Shown here one piece after another: positions 21,440 to 32,313 of a DNA stretch of 32,313 bases. Position 1 is the first letter of the stretch. Every line of letters begins with the position of its first letter. The notes under the pieces were generated by a model. It had not been told where the DNA came from, made no database searches, and worked only from the letters and a program-made list of their open reading frames with translations. The position numbers and the translations under genes were made by a program. The stretch comes from Terana coerulea. Its lineage: Eukaryota; Basidiomycota; Agaricomycetes; Polyporales; Phanerochaetaceae. Location: the NCBI GenBank assembly GCA_024811115.1, contig JAKOGH010000360.1, positions 1 through 32,313 on the forward strand, in the 5' to 3' direction.

Positions 21440-21868
21440 TTGTCGGTGTAGGATTCCGCTGGAGGCCCGAGATATTGCAGAGTTCCTCGAAGCAATCGAG
21501 CCAGATGAATGACCCCAGTTGCGACATGCTCCTGCCCGTGTATTGTATGTGGTACTCTATGAGACATCTTCGTACAAATGGTAAGCTCGAGTCGACATAG
21601 GCAAGGTGATCGAAACAACTTGCACAGTTGCACCGTCATTGCTAAGGTATGCCGGCCAACGTGGATGGCATTGAGGATTAAGGGTAATGATTGCTGAATG
21701 GCCATAAAACATGTCGTTCAGCCGAGGAAGGTTGAGAGGAAGTTGACCGGACGAACGAGGGTGCACTTCACCAAAGTCCTCAAGACGTGAGTCATTGTGC
21801 TGAAGAAATGGAGCTTGGCTGAGAAAATATTCATAAGGGACCTTGGCGGCTAACCGTGCGACGTGCAA
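21440..21868 (-). pseudogene. Relic of an unrecognised gene, copy 2
   Basis: A minus-strand frame starting near 21868 reads PYEYFLSQAPFLQHNDSRLE, FGEVHPRSSGQLPLNLPRLN and FYGHSAIITLNPQCHPRWP. Downstream, in another frame, is GSFIWLDCFEELCNISG. The composition looks like a real globular protein, and part of it recurs at 12250-12420. I cannot name the family. Frame changes indicate decay. Confidence 0.5.
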
Positions 21869-23004
21869 TCATGGCGAAGAACCTCGGTTCAGTTCGGGTT
21901 TTTTTTGGCATCACGCCGGCTAGTGCGTAAGTCAGCTATCGTCAACCGAGACAATATCCCGAAGTTAGGCTCACCATTCTCTACGAGCCTCGCTGCAACA
22001 TGACAATTTCCATGTACCTCCTACACCTCAGAGGAATTCTCTTTGCATCAATCACGGCTAGGTCCTTTCCAGTGCATCCAGGCCCCGGAGCAAAACCTAT
22101 CATTCCCAAACAGCAAGGCTCGTCGCAGTTCCTGTTCCACTGGGCAGAGAGAGGGCTGCAGAATTTGTTGCAGTGTGCGCTCTAAAGTGGTGGAAGGTGT
22201 CCGTTCTCGCCCCCACGCAGCTTGTTTTGAATATCGAGCGCTGTCTTCACACTCGTCCTGGCTCCCTGCGATTGTGTCGAATGTACCTATGCATGAAGCT
22301 GCGTCCAGAAGCAAGGACACCCTGTTCTTAAGTGTGAAGCAGCATTCCGGTCTGAGTTGGGTCTGAGAGGACTAGGGTTCGTGAAGCGATAATAGATGGC
22401 AGCAGGAGAAGGGTGGTGATGGTAAGCGGCAAGAGAGGACGGGCGCTCGAGCGACCCATCCACTCCCGCTAGTAAGCGTAGGTTTTCAGACTCCAAATTC
22501 CTTACTGTAATTACGATGTAACCAAAGCGAGCGCACGCAAGGCTTGTTCACCGCAGAGAATGTCAATAAAACGGAAATAAATATGTCATGAATGCGGAAT
22601 TACAATAACTTAAGCACAGGTTAGTTTCATTCTCAGGGCCGGAAACCTGAGAAGTACTTATCCTGACGACCGCGAAAAGGTCTGTGCCAGGACGACCAGA
22701 TGTCGCCCCTCCGTCAGGAATACATTCGCTCAGTCAACATGCTCAGCCTGCCTACTCGTCTACACTATCCACTCCCAATGCCCAAGCTATTGAAACCCAG
22801 TCGATTAATTGAGGCCCGTCTCCGGGTGTCGAGGATTGTCCCTGCGCGTGAATCAAGAGCAGGAGGTCTTGACCCAGACCCGGGACGGTGCCCGAGTCTT
22901 GAGAAGGTAGGTGCGACCCCGCGCCCGAAGGCAACCTTCCCTTGCCGTACAGCAAATGTTGCTCGTACTCTGAGACGGTGCGAGCATACACTCGACACTT
23001 GTCT

Positions 23005-23650
23005 GTTGATGTGGGTACAGAGCCCAACATCCTGGAGAAGCTGGACGTTGTCCCGGTCACGATTACTCGGACCACCTCTCCTTGTCGTAGAGCGGACTAA
23101 GTCCATGCTCCCGGTGACGGTGCGGGCTCGCGCCCTAAGTCCACCTTTTGAAGTGAGCATGAAGCTCAAATCACGGCAGGGTCATAATTATCCTTGTCGT
23201 AGTGACTCGGACGACCCCTCCTTGCCAGGGAGGTGAAAGGCTTCACCTCCCCGAGAGGCAGAGCGTGCCACCGGCGCAAACCACGACACCTGCTCTGGAT
23301 GGGGAACAAACCTAACACCGTCGATGTTAGGCAGTTCCCCGAGACAGGGCGGGCTACAAGCGCAGGGCTCAACAGCTGCTTTTGAAGTGGGTACTGAGCC
23401 CAACATCCTGAAGAGGCCGGAAATCTCCCAGACACTCTTCTTGTCAAAGGGTTGAAAGTTTACAATCCTCTGGGAGGCAGAGCGTGCCATAGCGCACACC
23501 ACAGCACCGTTCTAAAGGGGAACAGAGCCCAGCACCGTGAAGATGCCAGGAAGCTCCCCAAGACAATGCGGACTACAAGCGCAAGGCTCAACATCTGCTG
23601 TTGAAGCGGGCATTGAGCCCAACATCCTAGAGAGGCTGGGACCTTTCCCG
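23005..23650. repeat. Internal degenerate tandem repeats in copy 2
   Basis: Blocks with GAGCCCAACATCCT or a close variant lie near 23020, 23395, 23525 and 23615. There are four blocks against three in copy 1. On the minus strand they give SRMLGSMPAST, FTVLGSVPL and FRMLGSVPTSK, and the linking peptide VEPCACSPHCLGELP recurs. The arrays differ in unit number, as expected of an unstable tandem array. Confidence 0.65.
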
Positions 23651-23873
23651 AGGCACCCTCCTTGTCGAGACCTTGGGTTCGTCCAAGTATCTCGCAGGCG
23701 AAGCAAGACTATGCTTAACTTCAGCCTGGCAACTAAGAGGAAAGTGAGAGAAGGAAACTGCAGAAGCCACAGAGAAATAGACGCACCGCGAGCTCGGGCT
23801 TCGCAGTCAGTGCTGGGAGGAGATGGTGGGCGATGAAAGGAAAGGGGGATGAGGAAATACGGTCGAGGTGGGC

Positions 23874-23971
23874 AGGCTCTTATACCTTTGGGGCTGACGA
23901 GTCACGCGTGAGTCTGTTTAGTCACAGTCAACGGCCTCGATCGCGACGCGTGACGCGTCAGCCGCACGCGT
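23874..23971 (-). promoter_or_regulatory. Promoter-like module, copy 2: TATA plus four ACGCGT boxes
   Basis: On the minus strand a TATAAGAG box (about 23884-23877) is preceded upstream by four ACGCGT hexamers (23904-23909, 23946-23951, 23953-23958, 23966-23971). The layout matches that at 14175-14260 although the surrounding DNA has diverged. Confidence 0.5.
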
Positions 23972-24040
23972 TGGTGTCAAAGCGCCCGTCCGGCATCCTC
24001 CGGTTGTTCGACTTTGTGGCGTTCCCTGCATTAGGCGATT

Positions 24041-24432
24041 CTTAGCGCTTCATCTTCGACACTTTCAGCTCCCTCTCGCAGTACTGCAGGCACTTATTCT
24101 TTGTGTTTTGAGATTGGTGAGGGGGAAAAGCAATTACCTCAAGTCATACGCCAGCAAACTTTTCAGATCTGAACACAGTGAGAAACTTCGTATCATACAT
24201 TGTTCAAGTTATGCCAGTACTTACTAGTCGGACTGTATCAAGTATTTTTGGCAGGTAGAGGAGTCTGTCGACATGAAGAATGTTCGCCGCTATACAAAAA
24301 CGCCAGACACGAATGCCAAGACAAACAGCTGCCATCGGCAGCTCGCATATATATGCATATATAAGCCTACGACCGTACAGTGTAACCAAACATCAACCAG
24401 ACAGCGCAGACACACACAACTTCAGCAACTAC
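24041..24432. other. 3' flank of the lignin peroxidase gene
   Basis: No gene is recognised. The stretch separates the repeat unit from the stop of the intact peroxidase. It presumably contains the peroxidase 3' untranslated region and terminator. Confidence 0.45.
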
Positions 24433-25822
<1,390 letters not shown>

Positions 25823-25892
25823 GGTCGTCCTGAAGCTTGGAGCTCTAGAGGAGAGACAGGTGTCCTGAGTGTTGTAGAGCCATTCGAGAACA

Positions 25893-25901
25893 CCTTTTAT
25901 A
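25893..25901 (-). promoter_or_regulatory. TATA box of the lignin peroxidase gene
   Basis: TATAAAAGG lies on the minus strand about 70 nt before the ATG at 25822, a normal distance for fungal peroxidase promoters. A TGCACTC motif (25945-25939), resembling the metal response element TGCRCNC, lies about 40 nt further upstream. The motif match alone is weak. Confidence 0.7.
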
Positions 25902-27976
25902 TCTTTCGACGAGCTCCCGACAGCGAATCAGGGAAATTGAGTGCAACGCTCAGGCTCTTTGACATATAAGTAGCCACCATTGGCTAGCGACCTGCCGAGA
26001 GTAAGTGCATCTCCCACTTAGACGGCAGAAGTGGAGAAACGGTACAGTGGCTATTGCGCTGGTCAGTGCCAGGGGTGAGGAAAGCCGTCAAAACATGTTC
26101 ACTCATTGACTCCCTTGTCAGAGAGGGATGGGCTGTAACATGGCTGTGAGTACGGACCCGAAGATCAGGTTTGTACTCACAGAGCCTGGAGCGATGATGG
26201 GCTATTTCCTGACCGAAAAAGCTCGGAGGTTGAGCTTCTGACCTTGGCCCCGTCAGCATTACTCCCATAAGAAACCTCGCGACGCACCAGAGCCATTGTG
26301 GGCTATGGGCTGAACAGCCCTGAAATTAGCCATGGCCACGGACGTGCGGCTCCTAGCGTAGACGAGGGCCAAGGAGGCATTACCGACACCCAATGTGTCG
26401 GTTCAACAGACAGCACGGGTGTAACATATCCGCGGGCGTGTGAGTCACTTCAGCTCATATGCCGAAGGGTCATTGAACAAGCTGTGCAAGCGCAGGTCAG
26501 CTTGACAGAGGTCTTGATCATGAAAAGGAGACATACCTAGTCGGTGCTTCACTAAGTTATATCTCAATAGCATTCAGCGGATACTGCAAACGCGTCGCTT
26601 CCGATTCGCTGAGGTAAAGTGCAAGTCACTAACGATGCAGACTGGAAAAAGGTCACTCATACGCGCTTCCTCCAAAAATAAGCGAGGTTTGGAATTCGTT
26701 ATCTGTTCAGTACACACCTTCTTTATTGAAAACGTCATCTCATCCACTCGACCATTCAATACTAACCCCTTTGCAGATATGCGCGCCCTCCGGTAAGTGC
26801 ATCTTCAGAGCATCCGGCGAGTCTATTTTTAGCCCATTTATGAGAGATTCACACAAGGGATCGGGATCCGGTGGTTGTGCACTCACGTTGTTGAGACCTC
26901 TACCACGTTTTTCTAGCGCTCTCTAGCAAGCCCTCTCGGTCCCGCGGTGCACGGCTGTAAGGACCATTCAAAAGTTTTCAACTTCCTAACCGTATTCTGC
27001 ATGAGCCTCAGCTCGTGCCGCAGCGGCTTGCGGGGTTCGGTACAGGTACAGCGTAGATCATGGATAAAACCGATGGCTTCTTTTCCAATCCCCACAGAGA
27101 CGATCCTTGGGCAGTGGTCTATTGGTATATCAGATCCAATTTTCATCTGAACGTCTGAGAGGCTACAACCGCACCTGTGTAACGACAGTCGGTCATTCAA
27201 AGCTCCCTCTGATGCTCCCAAGACCGTGTGTAGGCTGTAGTCTTGAAGACTGAGAAATGACTGGATTTCCAGAGAAATTTAGTGTGATAGCTCCGCTTTG
27301 CGGACTCGATAGGAAGACAAAGGTACCGGGTTCTAATCATACTTGTAGCACGTTTGACTTGATAGAGTATGTCATTAGCTTTCATACCCACGAAACGATG
27401 AGACATTTAATGTACTTATTGCATTTGGGAGCGGCGGGCCCGGAAGATGCTGGGCTAGGTGAAGTGTATGTCAGCGCGGCGGCATGCGCAGACTATGTAT
27501 GCTGTTTGAGTGCTGCATCCCCAGAGATCGCCTATCGAAGGTTAGCTTGATCCAACGACGCCCACGAATGGCGAGCTGGGTGGCTTTTATAACAATTGTG
27601 CGCAGGACAGAACGATGCTCCTCCATAATCTCCACCCAGAGCCAGTTTTGTACGAGCACTCGGGACAGTTTGCGGAAAAGGCTTGCTATACTAGTTCATG
27701 TTAAGAAGAACAGAAAGGATCGCGCAGTGTGGGGCAAGGACATGAAGGAATACATGAATTCTTTGACTGGCTGATGGGCTGAGAGGAGACGGAGACAGAC
27801 GACGAAGGCGCTCAAATATTTGGATTTAGGGCAGGCACCTCCGCGGCAGGCTTGCTCCGCGCGTTTCTCGCGTCCTCATTGAGACCAAGTGCACCAAACC
27901 TCATCGTTCACAGTCTGCAAACTAAGCTTTTGTGGATTGATTCTCTCCTTCTGGCGAGCCCTGAGCCTGTGCAAGC
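25902..27976. other. Two kilobases without a recognised gene
   Basis: This region holds the upstream part of the peroxidase promoter and the promoter of the RNase H2C gene (+). I translated both strands and found only open frames below 103 codons with no familiar motif. A minus-strand TATAAAA sits near 27595-27588 with no obvious gene behind it. Old, unrecognisable relics cannot be excluded. Confidence 0.4.
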
Positions 27977-28805
27977 ATGTCATCTCCAGCCCCCATCATC
28001 GAATTATCCGCAGCGAGGACACCTATTCCGACATGTTCTCCAAACCTCATGCCATTCCATATCAAGTACACGGGCCCCGCCCCCGTGTCGACCTACTTTC
28101 GTATCAAGCAAGCTCCTGCACCAGAATACGGGACTTCTTCCTCCCAGAACGCGTCGACCGCATCTCAGAGTGGCACGCGACCAGAACCTGTGACGGAGGA
28201 CTCCCAAGTAACTCTTGTCGACCAGTCGGAGTCACAGGAGTCGCAGGCTTCGCTCTCAGGAGCTTTATCCACCGCTACACTTGCTGTGGATGAGATGCTT
28301 GAGGGAGAGGGGGCCACCAATGTCGCGGGTACGAGCACAGGCAAGCACCTCGTAGCCGCCTTCAGGGGACGAACCGTCCGAGGCACCAAAGTCGATCTTC
28401 CAGAGGGCTTTGCGGGCATTGTACTTAGTACACCGGACTCTGCAGAGGGGAAGTCGTTTGCGGATGCTGCCACAAATGAAAGCCAACGGAAGACAAGGCC
28501 AAAAAGAGCTGCCGCAAGCAAAAGGCAGCAGGCTGCTGACGAAGAGAGGTTAGAGGAGGATATGGACCACGAAGGCGAGCTACCAGCAGGACCTGTGAAG
28601 GTGCTGCAAGCAACCGGGACCTTCTCATCGTTCGTGCTGTGGAACCCAGACATTCCGGCGGACGAAGGCAGAGATGAGTATCTCCGCTCACTTACGGAGT
28701 GGACGAAGATCGCAGCGGAGGTAAGTGCCCGTGCGTGGTTTTGGTGTATAAGGTTGCGCTCGCCGCTCATTTACTGCTTGATAGATACATCGCCATGATG
28801 ATTGA
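27977..28805 (+). CDS. RNH203: Ribonuclease H2 subunit C
   Basis: Two exons (27977-28720, 28785-28805) join in frame to 254 aa through a 64-nt GT-AG intron. The N-terminal LMPFHIKYTGPAPVSTYF, the central VAAFRGRTVRGTKVDLPEGF with GIVLST, and the C-terminal FSSFVLWNPDIP with LRSLTEWTKIAAEIHRHDD are the three conserved blocks of the RNase H2C/Rnh203 family. The subunit is non-catalytic. It holds the A and B subunits together in the nuclear enzyme that removes ribonucleotides from DNA. Two low-complexity insertions (Ser/Thr/Glu-rich, residues about 50-105, and Lys/Arg/Glu-rich, about 165-210) lengthen it relative to the human protein. This is common in agaricomycetes. No defect is seen. Confidence 0.92.
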
Positions 28806-29493
28806 TGCGCATTTCGCGTAGACCTTTCTATATTGCGCCGTAGAACACGCGGCGCTGCTGTGTCGCTCCCGAGGCGAAGCGTAGCGGGCTACGGCGGGTT
28901 TGACCAACTCGTTTTATCGCCTCACGCAGGCGGTCTGCACTGCTTTCAACAAAGGTCCTACTGGCTGCCTCCTGTGGCCATCGTTGTTGCTATCTACTTG
29001 TACTTGCATATTGGGGCCCGTTATGCTGTCTTGAGACGTACATGAAGTTACTTGGAATGCCTTCGTTTCGCTTCTGATCCCGCGTGCGTGCAAATTATTA
29101 CATAGCATAGGTATACATAGTAGACTTGGTTCGAACTCAGCCTCCCGTTGTGGCTTGGCTGTGGCTGTGTTATTCAAGCAGCAGTGCGCACTAAACGTAG
29201 TCAAGCGAGCGTGGGAAACGGTTCCTAGTGTTAGACGCCGGTTATTATTCTGCGCTGAAACGCCTGCGCTTCTGCAGGTTGTCCTGTCTTTCCACCTTGC
29301 CCCCGCTTTTCATTCAGAGACCTGCTCTCGATCCTCGCTCTTTATTAAGACCACTCTTTAGCTACTTGGCAAGCCTTGTCTAATCGAAAGACACGTGAGT
29401 TCTTCTGCAAGGGGATCTTCATGTTGACCTTGCGGCTGACGCGTTGACAGACAATCGTCCCGTACCCACACGACTCTACCTTCAAACATCACC
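28806..29493. other. Intergenic region, RNase H2C to Kre9-like gene
   Basis: It holds the 3' region of the RNase H2C gene and the promoter of the Kre9-like gene. I recognised no gene. A GGTTCGAACTC stretch near 29130 recalls a tRNA B box but has no matching stem. Confidence 0.45.
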
Positions 29494-30409
29494 ATGTTCT
29501 CTTCCATCTTCGTCGCTGCCGTCCTTGCCGCTACGGCCGTAAAATCGGACCCCACCCCTCTGAGCCTGGCCCCGGCTCCGTCTACAACGAAGGCTCAACA
29601 TGCCACATCGCCTGGGACCCTGATACCTCCGGAACCTGGAAGGTTATGAACATCGAGCTCATGTCGGGTAGTAACACGGGCATGGTGCACATTACGAGTA
29701 TGTCGAGTTTACCCAACTTCTTGACCATCGTTTGTTGACAAGTTGCGGTCAATCATAGCCGTTGCCACGGTTGATGGCACTAACGCCTCGAACGCAACGT
29801 TCGATTACCCCTGCCCTCAGGTATGCGTTAAACGAAATCGAGCACTTGGCATTACACTGACGTACTTGACTGCTCACAGGTTACACCTAACTCCGCTATT
29901 TACTTCTACCAGTTCACTTCTCCGAGTTCCACTGATACCCTCTGGACGACTCGGTTCGCCATTGCCGATGCCTCCGGTACCACCACTCCTCCGGAGAACG
30001 ACACCGAGCCCAACGGTGACAAGATTCCCTGGGGTATCGGTGCCCTCGTTGACCCGTCCCAGGCGGTCCCTGCGCCTTCAAGGGTACCAGCACCAGCGTC
30101 TCCGCCTCCGGTAGCGCCTCTGCAAGCAGCACCCTCTCTGTGTCTGGTGCCTCCGCCAACCCCAGCGCGAGCTCTGGCAGCAGTTCTTCTACCTCCGCTG
30201 CTCCATCATCGCTCGTCACTGTGACGAAGAGCTCCAGCTCTGGCACAAGCTCCGGCACTGGTACCCACTCTGCCTCAGCTGCTACGAACACCACTGGAGC
30301 CTCTACCGCGAACGCCAACGGCGCCGCCGGACTCTCGATGAGCTCCCGTCTTACCCAGGCTGCTGCTACCCTCGGGGTGGTCGCTGCCGCGTTCGCCGTT
30401 CTTCTTTGA
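29494..30409 (+). CDS. Kre9/Knh1-like GPI-anchored cell-wall protein, two apparent 1-nt frameshifts
   Basis: Exons are 29494-29697, 29759-29820 and 29880-30409, about 265 aa if both breaks are bridged. A signal peptide (MFSSIFVAAVLAATAV) is followed by the Ser-Thr-rich GPI-anchored membrane-protein N-terminal domain (EPGPGSVYNEGSTCHIAWDP, MNIELMSGSNTGMVHITT, CPQVTPNSAIYFYQFTSP, WTTRFAIADASGTTTPP). A Ser/Ala-rich, probably O-glycosylated stalk comes next. The C-terminus has a small omega-site region (ANGAAGLS) and hydrophobic tail (VVAAAFAVLL). Family members are linked to beta-1,6-glucan assembly and wall structure. The frame breaks at about 29548-29557 (run CCCC, one C short) and about 30076-30082 (AA where AAA would fit). 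Both exon lengths are exactly one base short of the phase their splice junctions require, which points to sequence errors. Confidence 0.8.
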
Positions 30410-32313
30410 TTCTGTACGTCTTGCGTACACGCTTTCTTCTGCCTTCGCTTACGCTTTTGTCTGTCAGTGAATGCTGGATATACTTTTACTGTCTCGGGAA
30501 TTTTAGTCTATGGGTACTGTATGTCGAATATCATATTGCATGCACGACCTAATTTGTCCTCGGAGTGTGCCGTGAACAACGGGTGAGGAACGGTGATGTG
30601 GCTTCTTCCGCACCTTTAGGGCTGCATCGAAGGATGGACGATCAGTACCAAGGGTGACTCGGTAAGCATTCGCTGCAGGATCATCGCTGGCTGATTCACG
30701 TTTTGCCTTCATGAGGAGGAGGTGCGGCAGCTCCCTCGCTGTTGTTTGGCCGTGCTTGTCCCGCCTATCCGCATTTGCGTGCTTTGAGCGCTTCCATCAA
30801 GTCCTCAGAATTCGGGCATCCTCGAGGCGACGTGTCTAGAAGCCCTGCGACTGCATTGAAGTCGAACGACGGCTGGGCTGTTCATTCATTTGTGCACCGA
30901 CATTGCTCCTTCAACGTGGAGTAGGGCAATCATCACCCCATATATCAGTCGCAGCTCGCATTGGATGTGCGCGGAAGAAGGGCTTGAAGGGCTGCTCCTT
31001 ACGAATTCATCGTCATCTTTCTGTAGGGCGAACGAGGGGACGCATCAGAGTTGCAATATACCCATGGGATGCAACGTCATTTTGCGTCAACTAATCCCTG
31101 CACTGTCAAGTGCGTCGTTTGTACGGAGCGCACACCTCCAGCCGCCAACTGAGCGGTGCGTCCGTTCATAACAGAGGTTCAGACGAGCATCTCACCTTCG
31201 CACCCGAAGGTTCCGGAAAACTTCAAACCCTGCCCCTATGTAGTGAGACTGTGCCAGGGTCTGAAGCTTCTGGATATCTTTACGTCAATTTTACAAGACC
31301 TCAGAGATTCAGATCTGCGTTGCGCTGATAATGAACTGCGATGCGCAATTAAGCTTTGCTTAGCCTAATCGTAAGCAGAGTCGTTTTCTATCTCACTATT
31401 CACTTATTGTCTTGCACTTCATTTCGATAGGGTTCACAATCAATTCTGCCATAGAACAGTTTACGGTCTGTAGTCACAACTCCGTCTTACTCGAGCTCAA
31501 GACACTGTCAAGGGCTCAGGGCTGGCTTACTGTACAAGACAGGCACGTTGTTCTCACTGGCTCGTAGTGGGCACGGACTTCTGGTGCTGGTCGCAGACAT
31601 CAGGGGTGCATTCTGCAATTATGCTAGTGCCTGTGAGTCACATCTAGGCCCTAGACATAACCGCGCAGTCCTCACGATGCCCCAAGCGAGTGGATACGAT
31701 GGGACGCCAGCATTCAGTCCGTCATATCGATAATCTTATGTTTTCCGACAATGCTCCAGCAACCAGCAGTGCGCTGCGTGTGCGACGCTGAACCATAACT
31801 CCGATAGGTCGCAGCCAAAATGGGCGGGCCTCCCGCCCCGGCTGGAGAAGTGCGGTCGCGCTTCCATGGCGCATGCGTCCCTTCTCCGTGCAGAGCGGTC
31901 TGAGGCGCGTCGCCGTTCCAGCGCGCGCACTCCACTCCGCGTGAATGCGGACGGGAGCGTCTGCCGCATCCGGGGCGGAGCGACGTCTCGCGATCGGGTG
32001 TCAGCGCGGGTTTTGGACTCAGCGACGTGCAAGGTCCCTCTAGACCCCTTCCGCGGTGGTCATGCGCCACTGTGACCACACGACAGGTTTTCGGAGTAAT
32101 ATACCGTGGTGAGTGCATTGTGGCGAGTTCCCTGAGCTATCGGCTAACCAGAACGCCGCGAGTTAGCGTCCCCACGAAACCGATCCTTAAATGTTATTTA
32201 CGTCACCCTGACTCGCGAGCAGGAGGGCCAGGGCACCTCTTTATTGAAACGGTGGCATGGAAGTTGCAAACCGCTTTTCGAGAACCGGCCAGCGTGCAGC
32301 GCGGCTCGTCTTC
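30410..32313. other. Right end without a recognised gene
   Basis: Open frames up to 134 codons occur on both strands near 31714-32118, but they overlap each other in G/C-rich DNA and show no family motif or splice-linked continuation. The first part is the 3' flank of the Kre9-like gene. I see no RNA gene, repeat or element end. A partial gene running off the window cannot be excluded. Confidence 0.4.

Larger units (their letters stand above)
21430..24040. repeat. Segmental duplication, copy 2 (right part)
   Basis: Direct repeat of about 12250-14330. The near-identical core is 22424-23449. Before it (about 22095-22420) and after it (23450-24040) similarity to copy 1 is moderate, with indels. 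Copy 2 also has about 500 extra bases (about 21600-22095) and one more internal repeat block. Confidence 0.88.

Noticed and set aside
28165..28770. Minus-strand open frame of 201 codons
   Set aside because: It is antisense to RNase H2C, which has all three conserved family blocks.
29120..29150. Possible tRNA: GGTTCGAACTC resembles a B box
   Set aside because: No complementary T-stem, anticodon arm or acceptor stem can be folded around it.

Overview
The window looks like nuclear DNA of a white-rot basidiomycete, probably Polyporales. The genes have many short introns of about 50-65 nt. The gene families are agaricomycete ones, and there is a class II lignin peroxidase with the exposed catalytic tryptophan. 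All gene models below were spliced by eye from reading-frame continuity and GT-AG (or GC-AG) junctions.

Left part (1-9.5 kb). A RING-finger gene (+) converges on VPS25 of ESCRT-II (-). VPS25 shares a 300-bp divergent promoter with a DEK-C/CHZ (HIRIP3-like) histone-chaperone gene (+). A large EF-hand/ZZ-finger gene (+) follows, broken by at least five in-frame stops and a frameshift.

Middle part (10-24 kb). This is an accessory region built from two diverged copies of one segment. Each copy reads, on the minus strand: BTB-family gene, two scrambled lignin peroxidase relics, a relic of an unrecognised gene, then a repeat-rich unit with a promoter-like module (several ACGCGT boxes plus a TATA box). 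Copy 1 spans about 10.0-14.3 kb and copy 2 about 17.3-24.0 kb. A third BTB gene (+) lies between them. Copy 2 additionally holds a 5'-truncated flavin monooxygenase relic. A 1.03-kb core of the repeat unit is about 98-99% identical between copies, at a constant offset of 9,624 nt, while its flanks are far more diverged. That suggests recent gene conversion or an element-like unit.

Right part (24.4-32.3 kb). There is an intact six-exon lignin peroxidase gene (-), RNase H2 subunit C (+) and a Kre9/Knh1-like GPI-anchored wall protein gene (+). About 2 kb on each side of the RNase H2C/Kre9 pair shows no recognisable gene.

Two kinds of damage should be kept apart. The relics (peroxidase, monooxygenase, EF-hand gene) carry substitutions, stops and deletions typical of real decay. 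The RING, HIRIP3-like, BTB-1 and Kre9-like genes are otherwise well preserved and are broken mainly by single-nucleotide indels, most of them next to short homopolymers. Those may be assembly errors.
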